A DNA stretch of 64,000 nucleotides from Bradyrhizobium quebecense. Lineage in GTDB: Bacteria > Pseudomonadota > Alphaproteobacteria > Rhizobiales > Xanthobacteraceae. Below the pieces are notes generated by a model. It saw only the letters and a program-made list of their open reading frames with translations, did not search any database and was not told the DNA's origin. The stretch is taken from NCBI RefSeq assembly GCF_013373795.3, contig NZ_CP088022.1, positions 8,067,501 to 8,131,500 of the forward strand, written 5' to 3'. Below, in pieces: positions 1-8,138 of the stretch; the first letter of the stretch is position 1; each line of letters begins with the position of its first letter. The translations under genes were made by a program, and so were the position numbers.

Positions 1-500
1 ATTGACTTGATCTCCTTCCGGAACCAGCCGCCCATCTGGGCGCCGGTCGAGCCGGTCGGAATGCCGACGCAGTTGTATTCCGCAAGCAGGTTGTTGATCA
101 GATCGCTGCCGCCGCCCCATTGCAGCCAGGAAATATGCTGGCGCGTGTTGAGGCCGAATGGCAGCGAGGTGCCGAAGGTGAACGCGGGATTCTTGCCCCA
201 GTAATAATACAGCGCGGTGTTGCCCATCTCCACCGTGCCGTTGGAAACGGCGTCCAGCACCTGCAGGCCTGGCACGATCTCGCCGGCGGCGAAGGACTGG
301 ATCTGGAAACGGTTGTCGGTGATTTCGGCGACGCGCTTGCAGAAGAATTCACAGCCGCCGTAGAGCGTATCGAGCGCCTTCGGCCAGCTTGCCGCGAGCC
401 GCCACCTGACCTCCGGCATCGATTGCGCGACCGCGGGCGCAGCCACCGCCGTCGCAGCCAGCCCGACGCCGCCTGCCCTCAAGAAATCACGACGCTTCAT
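1..500 (-). CDS. TRAP transporter solute-binding protein (DctP type), 3' end outside window
   Basis: N-terminal 166 residues of a periplasmic binding protein for a tripartite ATP-independent (TRAP) transporter, which delivers an organic acid-like substrate to membrane subunits not seen here. The start is the ATG at 500, preceded by a strong AGGAGG about 7 nt upstream. The protein opens with a twin-arginine signal (M-K-R-R-D-F-L), a hydrophobic stretch and an A-V-A-A-P-A-V-A-Q cleavage region, so export by Tat is likely. The mature part begins E-V-R-W-R-L-A-A-S-W-P-K, typical of DctP proteins. The family is usually about 360 residues, so over half of the gene lies beyond position 1. The substrate cannot be deduced. 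Confidence 0.9.
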   Translation of the reverse strand, partial: MKRRDFLRAGGVGLAATAVAAPAVAQSMPEVRWRLAASWPKALDTLYGGCEFFCKRVAEITDNRFQIQSFAAGEIVPGLQVLDAVSNGTVEMGNTALYYYWGKNPAFTFGTSLPFGLNTRQHISWLQWGGGSDLINNLLAEYNCVGIPTGSTGAQMGGWFRKEIKS

Positions 501-796
501 GCGTATTCCTCCTGTGTGCCGATGCCTCGACAAGGGGAACGATCTTGATGCCGTCTTCCTTCGCCGATCGATCGACGTTGCTGTGGTGATGTGTCCGGTG
601 GCCCTCGACGGGCTCTTGTGTGTGGAATCCGAGCTTTCGGTTCCGCTGGTCAGGATGATCGTTTGCCGGAGGAAATCAAGCGTCCGCCTTCGTTGCAGCT
701 GCGAAGGAAAATCGGCGCTGTTGGTCTCATCTGATACCTGTCGGTCTTGCCGTGATCTGCTAGGCAGGGCAGGTGAGTTGATGGGAGTTCAAGGAC
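501..796. other. Intergenic region between divergent genes
   Basis: About 296 bases separate the leftward TRAP binding-protein gene from the rightward SDR gene, so both promoters should lie here. I see no clear operator, repeat or RNA structure. Confidence 0.5.
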
Positions 797-1882
797 ATGG
801 CCAACAAGAAAGTCGTGGTCGCCGGCGCGACGGGCCTCGTGGGCAACGCCGCCTTGCGACACTTCGGCGCATCCGGCGAGTGCGAGCGCGTTGCGCTGTC
901 GCGCCGCAAGCCGCGCGATCTCTACGGTGCGCAGCATGTGCGGATCGACCTCACCAGCGCCGAGGATTGCCGCCGCGCCGCGGCCGAGCTCGCTGGCGCA
1001 ACGCACCTGATCTATGCCGCGCTCTATGAAGCGCCGAGCCTGGTCGATGGCTGGCGCGATGCCGGGCAGATCGAAACCAACGACCGCATGCTGCGCAACC
1101 TGATGGGCGTGCTCGAGCCCGTCGCGCCTGATCTCAAGCATGTCGCGCTCTTGCAGGGTACCAAGGCCTATGGCGTGCATGTCCGGCCGCTCACGGTGCC
1201 GGCGCGCGAGGGCCGCTCGGAAATGTACGAGCAGCCGAATTTCTATTGGGCGCAGGAGAATTTCCTGCGTGAGCTGCAACGCGGCAAGAGCTGGCACTGG
1301 AGCATCCTGCGTCCGGTGCTGATCATCGGCGAAGCCATGGGCGGTGCGATGGATTTGATCCCGCCGCTCGGCGTCTATGCGGCGGTGTTGCGCGCGCAGG
1401 GCAGGCCGCTCGATTATCCCGGCGGTGCGCCGCGCGTCGCGCAGGCGGTCGACGTCGATCTCTTGGCGCGCGCGATCGCCTGGTCGGGCGATGCCAAGGC
1501 CGCACGCAATGAAGCCTTCAACGTCACCAACGGCGACGTCTTCACCTGGGAAAATATCTGGCCCGCGGTATCGGATGCGCTCGAGATGACGCCGGGCCGG
1601 CATGTGCCGCTCTCGCTGGCGCAGGAGTATCCGAAATGGATCCCGCTGTGGGACGAGCTGCGCAGGAAGCACGACCTGATCGCGCCGGGCTTGGAAGAGT
1701 TCGTCGGCCTGTCGTTTCAATATGCCGATTACAGCATGCGCTACGGGCAGACTGAATCCGGTCCACCCTCGATCGTTTCGACCGTGAAGATCAACCAGGC
1801 CGGCTTCACCGAGATGATGGATACCGAAGCGATGTTCCGCAAATGGTTCAAGCTAGCGAAAGCGCGCCGGCTGCTGCCGTGA
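797..1882 (+). CDS. PRISE-like SDR family oxidoreductase
   Basis: 361-residue extended short-chain dehydrogenase. The N-terminal nucleotide-binding motif is G-A-T-G-L-V-G (residues 9-15). The segment N-F-Y-W-A-Q-E-N-F-L matches the region around the catalytic Tyr of the progesterone 5-beta-reductase/iridoid synthase-like (PRISE) group, which reduces activated C=C bonds with NADPH. Length fits that group. The start at 797 has AAGGA a few bases upstream. No operon partner is adjacent: the next gene is on the opposite strand beyond a repeat. The physiological substrate is unknown; the family is promiscuous towards enones. Confidence 0.85.
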   Translation: MANKKVVVAGATGLVGNAALRHFGASGECERVALSRRKPRDLYGAQHVRIDLTSAEDCRRAAAELAGATHLIYAALYEAPSLVDGWRDAGQIETNDRMLRNLMGVLEPVAPDLKHVALLQGTKAYGVHVRPLTVPAREGRSEMYEQPNFYWAQENFLRELQRGKSWHWSILRPVLIIGEAMGGAMDLIPPLGVYAAVLRAQGRPLDYPGGAPRVAQAVDVDLLARAIAWSGDAKAARNEAFNVTNGDVFTWENIWPAVSDALEMTPGRHVPLSLAQEYPKWIPLWDELRRKHDLIAPGLEEFVGLSFQYADYSMRYGQTESGPPSIVSTVKINQAGFTEMMDTEAMFRKWFKLAKARRLLP

Positions 1883-1895
1883 GCCGATCGGGCAC

Positions 1896-2062
1896 CGCTC
1901 TCTCGTCTCCCTCGCCCCGCGCTTGCGGGGAGAGGGCGGGGTGAGGGGCATCCATCCGGCGAGCACTTCGCTGCTTGTTGAGCAGCGTGCTTCGCCCCTC
2001 ACCCGGATCGCATCTGCGATGCGATCCGACCTCTCCCCGCAAAAGAGCGGGGAGAGGTGAAA
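1896..2062. repeat. Palindromic intergenic repeat (CTCACCCGGATCGC family)
   Basis: Compound inverted repeat. One hairpin has arms CCCCGC / GCGGGG near 1915-1930; a second is built on CGGATCGCATC / GATGCGATCCG near 2004-2028; a third (CTCTCCCCGC / GCGGGGAGAG) closes at about 2056. Related units recur near 8.2, 15.9 and 18.2 kb. It lies between convergent genes and may act as a bidirectional terminator. Confidence 0.8.
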
Positions 2063-2094
2063 AAACTCTGCGTTTGAGCTAACGGCAGGAAACG

Positions 2095-3402
2095 CTAGCG
2101 CGAGAACGCCTTCTCCATCGCCTTGCGCGTCTTGATCGTGTCGTTGCTCTCGTCGACCTCGACGTCGCTCCAGCGCACGACAGCGCCATGGGCGATGTCG
2201 TTCTTCAGCTTGACGCGATGCGCGATCCCGATCGGCAATGCGCCGGCGGCGAGGCTGGCGGAGGCGGGCATCAGCTTGCCCCATACCGTGTAGCCGCCTT
2301 CGCCGTCGAGCATCTCGCCGGCACGCAGATTGCGCTTCGCCACCGCTGCGACGTCGCCGCGGAAGCCGCGCGGCTGCCCGGTCGGCTCGTTGCGCAGCGC
2401 CGCCGACAGGACGGAAATATTCAGCTCGAGCCCGATCAGATGATACGGCTTGTACATCGCCGCATAGCGGCCCGACGCATCGGTCTTGAGGCCGTATTGC
2501 TTGAAGCAATCGGCGGCATAATCGTTCGGTGCCTCCAGCACCACATAGACGCCCCAGCGCAAATCACGAAACACCGGACGGCCGTCGCGTTCCAGCGACG
2601 ATACCACCTCGACGATTCCGGATTTCTCCAGCACGCCGCCCTTGTCGCGCGGCCGCATCACATGCGGCAGGTCGTCGACGCCGCAGGGCGGAAACAGCAA
2701 GCCCTCCGAGGGCACGTCGAGCGTGCAGGCATTGGCGATCGCCGCCATCTCGATCGCTGATTTGGTGCCGTCGAGGAAGGAGTTGAACATCTGCGGGTTC
2801 ATGCCGGCGGATTGCGCCTCCCCGGCGGTGAGCCCGTAATGCTGCCACACGCCTGCCGGCGTCACGTCGTGATAGGCGGGCAGGTATTTCGTGCCCTTGC
2901 CGGCAGCGACGACGCGGAATCCCGTCGCGCGCGCCCAATCGACCATCTCCGCCGTCAGCGCCGGCTGGTCGCCATAGGCGAGCGAATAGACCACGCCGGC
3001 CTTGCGCGCCTCCTCGGCGAGCAGCGGGCCGACCAGCACATCGGCCTCGACATTGACCATCACGACATGCTTGCCGGCGGCGATCGCCGCGCGGGCATGG
3101 CGGATGCCGACCGCGGGATTGCCGGTGGCTTCCACCACGACGTCGAACGCGCCGCCTGCGATCGCGCGCGCACCGTCGTCGGTAAAGGTTGTCGCGCCGA
3201 TCCGCGCATCGTCCCAGCCGACCGTGCGGCACGCCTCGCGCGCACGGTCGCGGTCGAGATCGACGATCACCGGCACCTCGAGCCCCGGCGTGTGCGGCAC
3301 CTGCGACAGGAACATAGAGCCGAATTTTCCGGCGCCGATCAGGACGACGCGAACCGGCTTGCCGGCGGCGGCGCGGGTTTTGAGGAGGTGATGCAGGTTC
3401 AT
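2095..3402 (-). CDS. NAD(P)-dependent oxidoreductase with C-terminal SAF domain (homoserine dehydrogenase-like)
   Basis: 435 residues. An N-terminal Rossmann fold shows V-L-I-G-A-G-K-F-G (about residues 19-27) followed by a second strand ending I-V-D-L-D. The central part resembles homoserine-dehydrogenase-like catalytic domains, and the last 90 residues (from K-R-N-L-R-A-G-E-M-L-D) look like a SAF domain; relatives are often mislabelled FlgA-like. I choose ATG 3402 because the 23 codons upstream translate a dispersed repeat (M-D-G-R-D-K-P-G-H-D) rather than conserved protein. It lies downstream of a PhyH dioxygenase and a GntR regulator in the same direction, so a small catabolic operon is likely. 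Substrate unknown. Confidence 0.85.
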   Translation of the reverse strand: MNLHHLLKTRAAAGKPVRVVLIGAGKFGSMFLSQVPHTPGLEVPVIVDLDRDRAREACRTVGWDDARIGATTFTDDGARAIAGGAFDVVVEATGNPAVGIRHARAAIAAGKHVVMVNVEADVLVGPLLAEEARKAGVVYSLAYGDQPALTAEMVDWARATGFRVVAAGKGTKYLPAYHDVTPAGVWQHYGLTAGEAQSAGMNPQMFNSFLDGTKSAIEMAAIANACTLDVPSEGLLFPPCGVDDLPHVMRPRDKGGVLEKSGIVEVVSSLERDGRPVFRDLRWGVYVVLEAPNDYAADCFKQYGLKTDASGRYAAMYKPYHLIGLELNISVLSAALRNEPTGQPRGFRGDVAAVAKRNLRAGEMLDGEGGYTVWGKLMPASASLAAGALPIGIAHRVKLKNDIAHGAVVRWSDVEVDESNDTIKTRKAMEKAFSR

Positions 3403-3440
3403 GATGGGTGTCCGAGGTGTAGCGCAGCTCCCTGGATTTC

Positions 3441-3533
3441 CGTCATGGCCGGGCTTGTCCCGGCCATCCACGTCTTCGGTGCCGCGAGCATGTTAAGACG
3501 TGGATGCCCGGGACAAGCCCGGCCATGACGACG
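3441..3533. repeat. Palindromic intergenic repeat (GGGCTTGTCCCGGCC family)
   Basis: Long imperfect inverted repeat with arms GTCATGGCCGGGCTTGTCCC (from 3443) and its complement ending at about 3528, plus inner arms CCACGTCTT / AAGACGTGG. Translated, it yields the M-D-G-R-D-K-P-G-H-D peptide that falsely extends the neighbouring gene. It lies within the putative operon and may attenuate transcription between the dioxygenase and oxidoreductase genes. Confidence 0.85.
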
Positions 3534-3552
3534 TTTGGGGGTAGGCGTCAGT

Positions 3553-4353
3553 CTACTCCGCTGCCTGCCGCGGCGCACGGGCGAGCCGCAGCAGCGCGTC
3601 GTCGGCAACCGTCTGGATCGGTGTGAAGTCGCGGTGCGCGATGTAGTCGGGCCGCGTCGGGGTACGGATGTAGTTCGAGACCGCGTTCAGCGTCAAATAG
3701 ACGATCTTGCGCGGGTAGGGCGTGATGTTGCCGCTCGAGCCGTGCACCAGATTGCCGTGGAACATCAGCATGCCGCCGGGCTTGCCGGTCGGCGCGACGA
3801 TGCCGCCCTGCTTCACGAGCCGCGTCACCGTCTCTTCGTCCAGCGTCCACAGTGGGTAGGACGTGGTTTCGAGATCGTGCGACGCCTTCAGGTCGCCCGC
3901 GGTCTGGCTCTGCGGCACCAGCATCAGCGGGCCGTTGATCGGCATCACCTCGTCGAGGAAGATCGCGATGTTCATTGCGCGCGGCTCCGGCATGCCGTCG
4001 TCACGCTTCCAGGTGCCGTAATCCTGGTGCCACTGCCAGACGTCGCCGGTGAAGGCCGCCTTCGCGTTGATCTTGAACTGATGCATGTAGACCTTCTCAC
4101 CGAACAGCTGCTCGATGGGGTCGATCATGCGCGGATGCGCGCCGAGGAGGCCGAACGCCTCGTTGTAGAGATGCGCGGCAAAGGCCGTGCGCGGCGCGCC
4201 GCTCTTCTCGCGCCACACCTCGGGGCGGTTGGCGTCATAGATCGAGACCGCCTCGCGTGCGAGGAAATCGACCTCTTCCTGGCTGAACAGCTCGGGCAGG
4301 AACAGCCAGCCTTCGCGATGGAAAAATTCGATCTGCTCCGGCGTCAGTTTCAT
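3553..4353 (-). CDS. Phytanoyl-CoA dioxygenase (PhyH) family protein, EctD-like
   Basis: 266-residue Fe(II)/2-oxoglutarate-dependent dioxygenase. The iron-binding His-x-Asp is in W-Q-W-H-Q-D-Y-G-T-W (His109, Asp111), the distal His is His204 in N-L-V-H-G-S, and a 2-oxoglutarate-binding Arg follows at about 215. The stretch F-K-I-N-A-K-A-A-F-T-G-D-V-W-Q-W-H resembles ectoine hydroxylase (EctD), but no ectoine genes are nearby, so the substrate should be left open. It follows the GntR gene by 55 bp in the same direction and precedes the SAF oxidoreductase, suggesting oxidative breakdown of a small hydroxylated or N-containing compound. Confidence 0.88.
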   Translation of the reverse strand: MKLTPEQIEFFHREGWLFLPELFSQEEVDFLAREAVSIYDANRPEVWREKSGAPRTAFAAHLYNEAFGLLGAHPRMIDPIEQLFGEKVYMHQFKINAKAAFTGDVWQWHQDYGTWKRDDGMPEPRAMNIAIFLDEVMPINGPLMLVPQSQTAGDLKASHDLETTSYPLWTLDEETVTRLVKQGGIVAPTGKPGGMLMFHGNLVHGSSGNITPYPRKIVYLTLNAVSNYIRTPTRPDYIAHRDFTPIQTVADDALLRLARAPRQAAE

Positions 4354-4408
4354 GGTGCTTTCCTCCTTTGATTATTGGTTTTCGTTCTTGGCGCCGTGAC
4401 GGTCCTGC

Positions 4409-5083
4409 TCACGCCGCCACGTCGATCGCCCTCAGCTTCTCTTCGGTCATCTGCCCCGCCGTCTGCGCATGGGCCAACGCGGCGGCCTCAGCGGCGGCGG
4501 CGTTGCCGGAGAAAATGTGCGCGGCGATGGTCTCGTGCTCGGTCCAGGCGCTGCCGCGGTAATCGAGCTCGGCGAGCACGGTCGCCATCGAGCGGCGCAT
4601 ATGCGGCCATTGCGGCGCGATCATTTCCTCGATCGCGGTATTGCCGGCCAGCCGATAGATCGCGCTGTGGAAGTCGACGTCGAGCGCGATCAGGCGCGCC
4701 AGCGGCGCGTTGTCGTCGATCGCGCGCCCGGCTTCCAGCGCGCCTTCGAGCTGCGTACGTGCCGCGGAATCCTCTTTCACACGCGTCGCGGCAAGCCGTG
4801 CCGCCAGCGCATCGATGGCGCCGCGCACTTCATAGAGCTCGCGGATGCGCTGCGGATCGAGCTGCGTCACCTCGAAGCCGCGCTTGCCGCTCTCCGCGAC
4901 AAGGCCCTGGCGATGCAACAGGTGCAGCGCGTGCGAGATCGGCTGGCGCGAGACGCCGAGCCGATCGGCAAGTTCGTTCTGGGTGATGCGCTGGCCGGGC
5001 AGCAGCGTGCGGTCGATGATCGCTTCGAGCAATCGCCCGTAGACCTGGTCGATCAGGTTCGGAAGCGGGTCCAACGGGATCAT
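4409..5083 (-). CDS. GntR-family transcriptional regulator with FCD domain
   Basis: 224 residues. The N-terminal winged helix (about 8-75) contains the GntR signature P-G-Q-R-I-T-Q-N-E-L-A-D-R-L-G-V-S-R-Q-P. The C-terminal all-helical FCD domain (about 85-215) has D-V-D-F-H-S-A-I-Y-R-L-A-G-N and H-E-T-I-A-A-H-I, whose Asp/His residues usually bind a metal and an organic-acid effector. It is first in a leftward cluster with the dioxygenase and oxidoreductase and probably controls them and itself. A perfect 5-5-5 inverted repeat lies just ahead of the start codon. Confidence 0.92.
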   Translation of the reverse strand: MIPLDPLPNLIDQVYGRLLEAIIDRTLLPGQRITQNELADRLGVSRQPISHALHLLHRQGLVAESGKRGFEVTQLDPQRIRELYEVRGAIDALAARLAATRVKEDSAARTQLEGALEAGRAIDDNAPLARLIALDVDFHSAIYRLAGNTAIEEMIAPQWPHMRRSMATVLAELDYRGSAWTEHETIAAHIFSGNAAAAEAAALAHAQTAGQMTEEKLRAIDVAA

Positions 5084-5099
5084 GCCAACAGTCCAAATT

Positions 5100-5114
5100 G
5101 GAATACAGAATTCC
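5100..5114. promoter_or_regulatory. Candidate GntR operator
   Basis: Perfect inverted repeat GGAAT-ACAGA-ATTCC, 17-31 bases upstream of the gntR start codon at 5083. FCD-type GntR repressors commonly bind such short palindromes near their own start. Binding is inferred from position and symmetry only. Confidence 0.45.
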
Positions 5115-5381
5115 GTGTTCGAAAATGGAGGCTACTGCGGGTTGCAGGAGCGGTCAAGGCGGGAGTTGCGGAAATGCTAAGTGATTGAAATCATGAGGAT
5201 TTGCAGGGGAAAATTGCGGCGTCCGTTGCGGCTGCAGTCGCGCCTTGGCCACGCAGCGACAAGCGGCACCCCTCCCTGTGCTTCCCCGACTGTTCAGCCC
5301 GGGGAGATGGTGGACGGGTGTTCTGAGACATCGTGGACACTTTCGCCAGCTAAGCATGGCGGCTATCGGATGCCGCCCCCG

Positions 5382-6632
5382 CTACTTCGCCTTGCCAAGC
5401 TCCATCAGGATCCGCGTCATCAGATAGAGCCGCGGCACGATCGAGTTGGTGTCGATGTATTCGTCGCGCGCGTGATAGCCCCAGCCGGCGAGGCCGAAGC
5501 TTTCGACCACGGTGGCCTTGCCGCTGCGCGCGGCGTAGCCGGCATCGGTCGCGCCGCCGGTCATCTCCGCGATATCCAGCGTGCGGTCGAGCTCGGCATA
5601 GATCGCCTGTCCCTGCTTGGCGAGCGCGCGGCCACGATCGTTCGCGACGAAGGGCGGGCGGCCCGCGGTGACCTTCACGGTTACCTCAGTGTCAGGGATC
5701 AGCTTGTCCTTCACCTTTTCGTCGAGCGCCGCCTGCAGCTTTTGTACGCCGTCCGGAATGGTGAGGCGGATGTCGGCGCCGGCGCTGGCGTGATCCGGGA
5801 TCTGGTTGCGCACGGTGCCGGCCTTCGCGGTGGTCCAGTTCAGCTGCGTGCCTGGGATGGATTTCGCGACGTCCTGGGTCTGCAGCAATTGATGCGCGAG
5901 CTCGAGCAGCGCGTTGCGGCCGAGCTGCGGCGCGGCGCCGGCATGCGAGGCCTTGCCCTTCACATCCATCGTGCCGGTCGCGGTGCCGCTGGCGCCGAGC
6001 AGCAGGCTTTCGTTCTTGGCCACCGGCGGCGCGACCGTCGGCTCGCAGGACAGCACCACGTCGTGCTGGTCGGCGAGCTCGGCGATGACCTCGCCCGAGC
6101 CGATCGAGCCGACCTCTTCATCCGGGTTGAACGATACCGTGAGTTTTGCGTAGTCGTGCCAGCCCGCATCGTTCAGGATCTTGAGCGAATGCAGGATGAC
6201 GGCGATGCCGCCCTTGTCGTCGGCAATGCCGGGCCCGTAGATCCTGTTGCCGTCGACCTTGTAGGGCTGGGTGTCGAGGATGCCGTGCTCATAGACCGTA
6301 TCCATATGCGCGATCAGCATCAGCTTCTTGCTGCCGGTACCTTCGAAGGTGCCGATCACCATGTCGGCGCCGGCGCCCTTCGTGGTCTTGCGCCGCTCGG
6401 TCCTGGCGCCGAGCGCCTTCAGCCGCGCTTCGGTGTAGTCGGCCATCTTCTTCAGGCCCTCGACGTCGCTGGAGCCCGATTCGATCAACACCATGTCGTG
6501 CAGGCTTTCGATCACGGCCGGCTGGGCCTGCTCGGCGGCCGCGCGCAGCTTTTCATCCGCGGCGGCAAAGGCGGAGGCGAAGGCGAGCGAGAACAGACCG
6601 GCCGACGCGAGCAATTTGATGGATAGTTTCAT
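5382..6632 (-). CDS. M20 family metallopeptidase (glutamate carboxypeptidase-like), exported
   Basis: 416 residues starting at ATG 6632, preceded by GGGAGGATACTC. A Sec signal peptide covers about the first 25 residues (M-K-L-S-I-K-L-L-A-S-A-G-L-F-S ... A-F-A-A-A-D). Metal ligands are recognisable: A-H-M-D-T-V, G-P-G-I-A-D-D-K-G-G, the catalytic base in D-E-E-V-G-S, and a C-terminal His in G-Y-H-A-R-D-E-Y. A dimerisation domain interrupts the catalytic domain (K-G-K-A-S-H-A-G-A-A-P). Relatives cleave C-terminal Glu from peptides or folates in the periplasm. Reading this frame upstream crosses into the sigma-factor gene, so the upstream extension is not real. Confidence 0.9.
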   Translation of the reverse strand: MKLSIKLLASAGLFSLAFASAFAAADEKLRAAAEQAQPAVIESLHDMVLIESGSSDVEGLKKMADYTEARLKALGARTERRKTTKGAGADMVIGTFEGTGSKKLMLIAHMDTVYEHGILDTQPYKVDGNRIYGPGIADDKGGIAVILHSLKILNDAGWHDYAKLTVSFNPDEEVGSIGSGEVIAELADQHDVVLSCEPTVAPPVAKNESLLLGASGTATGTMDVKGKASHAGAAPQLGRNALLELAHQLLQTQDVAKSIPGTQLNWTTAKAGTVRNQIPDHASAGADIRLTIPDGVQKLQAALDEKVKDKLIPDTEVTVKVTAGRPPFVANDRGRALAKQGQAIYAELDRTLDIAEMTGGATDAGYAARSGKATVVESFGLAGWGYHARDEYIDTNSIVPRLYLMTRILMELGKAK

Positions 6633-6696
6633 GAGTATCCTCCCTGTACAGCGCTGGGAGGACACTAACATCGCAAACCATCTGTCTCCAGCCGCG

Positions 6697-7563
6697 TCAG
6701 GCCTGATCGAGCACCTCGACATCGAGTGTCTCGATCTGCGCGGGCTCGGCGGTCGCATCGATCGCCGCGATCCTGTCGCCTGATATCGTGACCCGCAGCA
6801 CGATGCGCAGCGCGCCGCCGAAGATGACGGCAACGCCGATCTCGCCGTCGACCAGCGCTGGCTTCGCCGCCTGCGCGCGTCCCTTGAAGCTTTCGGCGAC
6901 AGCCGCGGCGCCACGGATGACCGGCAGCGAGCCGAGCCGCTGCGCCGCCTGATCGGCGCGTACCACGACGTCGGGCGCCAGCACGGCAAGCAGCCCCTCG
7001 AAATCGCCGTTGCGGGACGCTGCGAGGAAGGCCTCGACGATGCCGCGCTGCCGGCTGAGATCGGCATCCGGCGCGGGCGGCGCGCCCTGCACGCGGCGTC
7101 TGGCGCGGCTCGCCAGTTGCCGCGCGGCGGCCGGCGTGCGTCCGACGATCGGCGCGATCTCCTCGAACGGCACCGCGAACATGTCGTGCAGCACGAAAGC
7201 CAGCCGCTCGGCCGGCGCCAGCGTCTCCAGCACCACGAGCAGCGCCGCACCGACCGAGTCAGCCATCTCGGTCTCGCGCTCGAACGGATTGTCCGCCATC
7301 GGCTCCGGCACGTGCGCACCCATCGGCTCCTCGCGGCGCGACTTGCGCGAGCGCAACATGTCGAGGCAGATCCGCGCGACCACCGTGGTCAGCCAACCCC
7401 CGAGATTGTCGACCGTGGCAGCATCGGTGCGGCCGAGCCGCAGCCAGGCCTCCTGCACGGCGTCGTCGACCTCGGCGGTCGAACCCAGCATGCGATAGGC
7501 CACGGCCCGCAAGCGCGGCCGGTTGGCCTCGAACTGTTCGGCCAGAAATTCTTTCTCGTCCAT
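6697..7563 (-). CDS. ECF41-type RNA polymerase sigma factor with fused SnoaL-like domain
   Basis: 288 residues. Sigma region 2 is at about 10-80 (R-A-V-A-Y-R-M-L-G-S ... D-D-A-V-Q-E-A-W-L-R) and region 4 at about 115-165 (L-A-P-A-E-R-L-A-F-V-L-H-D ... I-A-P-I-V-G-R-T-P-A-A-A-R). A 110-residue SnoaL-like C-terminal domain follows (E-A-F-L-A-A-S-R-N-G-D-F). This fused architecture and a divergent carboxymuconolactone-decarboxylase-like gene define ECF41 sigma factors. In that group the C-terminal domain, not an anti-sigma factor, modulates activity. A sequence matching the ECF41 promoter lies directly upstream, so autoregulation is expected. Confidence 0.93.
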   Translation of the reverse strand: MDEKEFLAEQFEANRPRLRAVAYRMLGSTAEVDDAVQEAWLRLGRTDAATVDNLGGWLTTVVARICLDMLRSRKSRREEPMGAHVPEPMADNPFERETEMADSVGAALLVVLETLAPAERLAFVLHDMFAVPFEEIAPIVGRTPAAARQLASRARRRVQGAPPAPDADLSRQRGIVEAFLAASRNGDFEGLLAVLAPDVVVRADQAAQRLGSLPVIRGAAAVAESFKGRAQAAKPALVDGEIGVAVIFGGALRIVLRVTISGDRIAAIDATAEPAQIETLDVEVLDQA

Positions 7564-7599
7564 CGGTCACATTCCCTTTGTCCGCTCCGTCATGGCCAT

Positions 7600-7626
7600 G
7601 ACGAACGAAACCAGGCCGATGTGACA
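7600..7626 (-). promoter_or_regulatory. ECF41 promoter for the sigma factor gene
   Basis: Read leftwards, TGTCACA (7626-7620), exactly 16 bases, then CGTC (7603-7600). This is the published ECF41 consensus TGTCACA-N16-CGTC as I recall it. It lies about 37 bases upstream of the sigma factor start codon, a normal promoter distance. Confidence 0.8.
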
Positions 7627-7647
7627 GCAGATCGGCATGGCGGCGTC
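7620..7647 (+). promoter_or_regulatory. Probable ECF41 promoter for the CMD-family gene
   Basis: Read rightwards, TGTGACA (7620-7626), 17 bases, then CGTC (7644-7647), 24 bases before the ATG at 7671. It differs from the consensus by one base in the -35 element and one base of spacing. Its -35 heptamer is the same seven base pairs used in the opposite direction by the sigma-factor promoter. Confidence 0.6.
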
Positions 7648-7670
7648 AAAAGGCAAATCAGGAGAGTGAG

Positions 7671-8129
7671 ATGATGAAAGCCCGCATGAACCACCCGGTG
7701 ATGGTTGTTCCCGATGCGATGAAAGCGCTGCAGGCGCTCAGCGAGAGCACCAAACAGGCTTTGCCGGAAAAGCTGCTCGAGCTGGTCCATCTGCGCGCCA
7801 GCCAGATCAATGGCTGCAGCGTCTGCGTCGACATGCACCCGAAGCTTGCCAAGCGTGCCGGCGAGACCGATGAGCGGCTGTTCGCGGTCGGCGCCTGGCG
7901 CGACACGCCGTATTTCACCGAAGCCGAGCGCGCCGCGCTGGCGCTGACCGAAGCGGTGACCCGCCTCAGCGACCGCGAGGATCCGGTGACGGACGCGGTG
8001 TGGGACGAGGCGGCGAAGCATTTTGACGAGCAGCAGCTCGCGTCGCTGGTGCTGGGGATCGCCGCGATCAATGTCTGGAACCGGCTCAACGTCGCCGTGC
8101 GGCAGCCGGTCGGCGCGTGGAAGGTGTAA
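7671..8129 (+). CDS. Carboxymuconolactone decarboxylase/AhpD-family protein, ECF41 partner
   Basis: 152 residues of the AhpD-like fold. The redox C-x-x-C is in N-G-C-S-V-C-V-D-M-H, with the following His in its usual place. AhpD-type proteins act as peroxidase-like alkylhydroperoxidases; ECF41-linked members are thought to be the main targets of the adjacent sigma factor. The start at 7671 follows AGGAGAGTG; a second ATG at 7674 is possible. Divergent placement and the shared promoter region argue for direct control by the sigma factor. Its true substrate is unknown. Confidence 0.9.
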   Translation: MMKARMNHPVMVVPDAMKALQALSESTKQALPEKLLELVHLRASQINGCSVCVDMHPKLAKRAGETDERLFAVGAWRDTPYFTEAERAALALTEAVTRLSDREDPVTDAVWDEAAKHFDEQQLASLVLGIAAINVWNRLNVAVRQPVGAWKV

Positions 8130-8138
8130 AGGTCTGTT

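Noticed and set aside
650..1720. Long open frame on the - strand
   Set aside because: It lies opposite the well-supported PRISE-like SDR and has Arg/Gln/His-rich composition typical of antisense frames in GC-rich DNA.
3403..3471. N-terminal extension M-D-G-R-D-K-P-G-H-D of the SAF-domain oxidoreductase
   Set aside because: Encoded by a dispersed palindromic repeat; the conserved protein starts at 3402.
3553..4353. Ectoine hydroxylase (ectD) assignment
   Set aside because: Motifs are similar, but no ectoine biosynthesis genes are adjacent and the neighbours suggest catabolism; kept at family level.
5181..6626. 481-codon frame on the + strand
   Set aside because: Antisense to the M20 peptidase; no domain and shadow-type composition.
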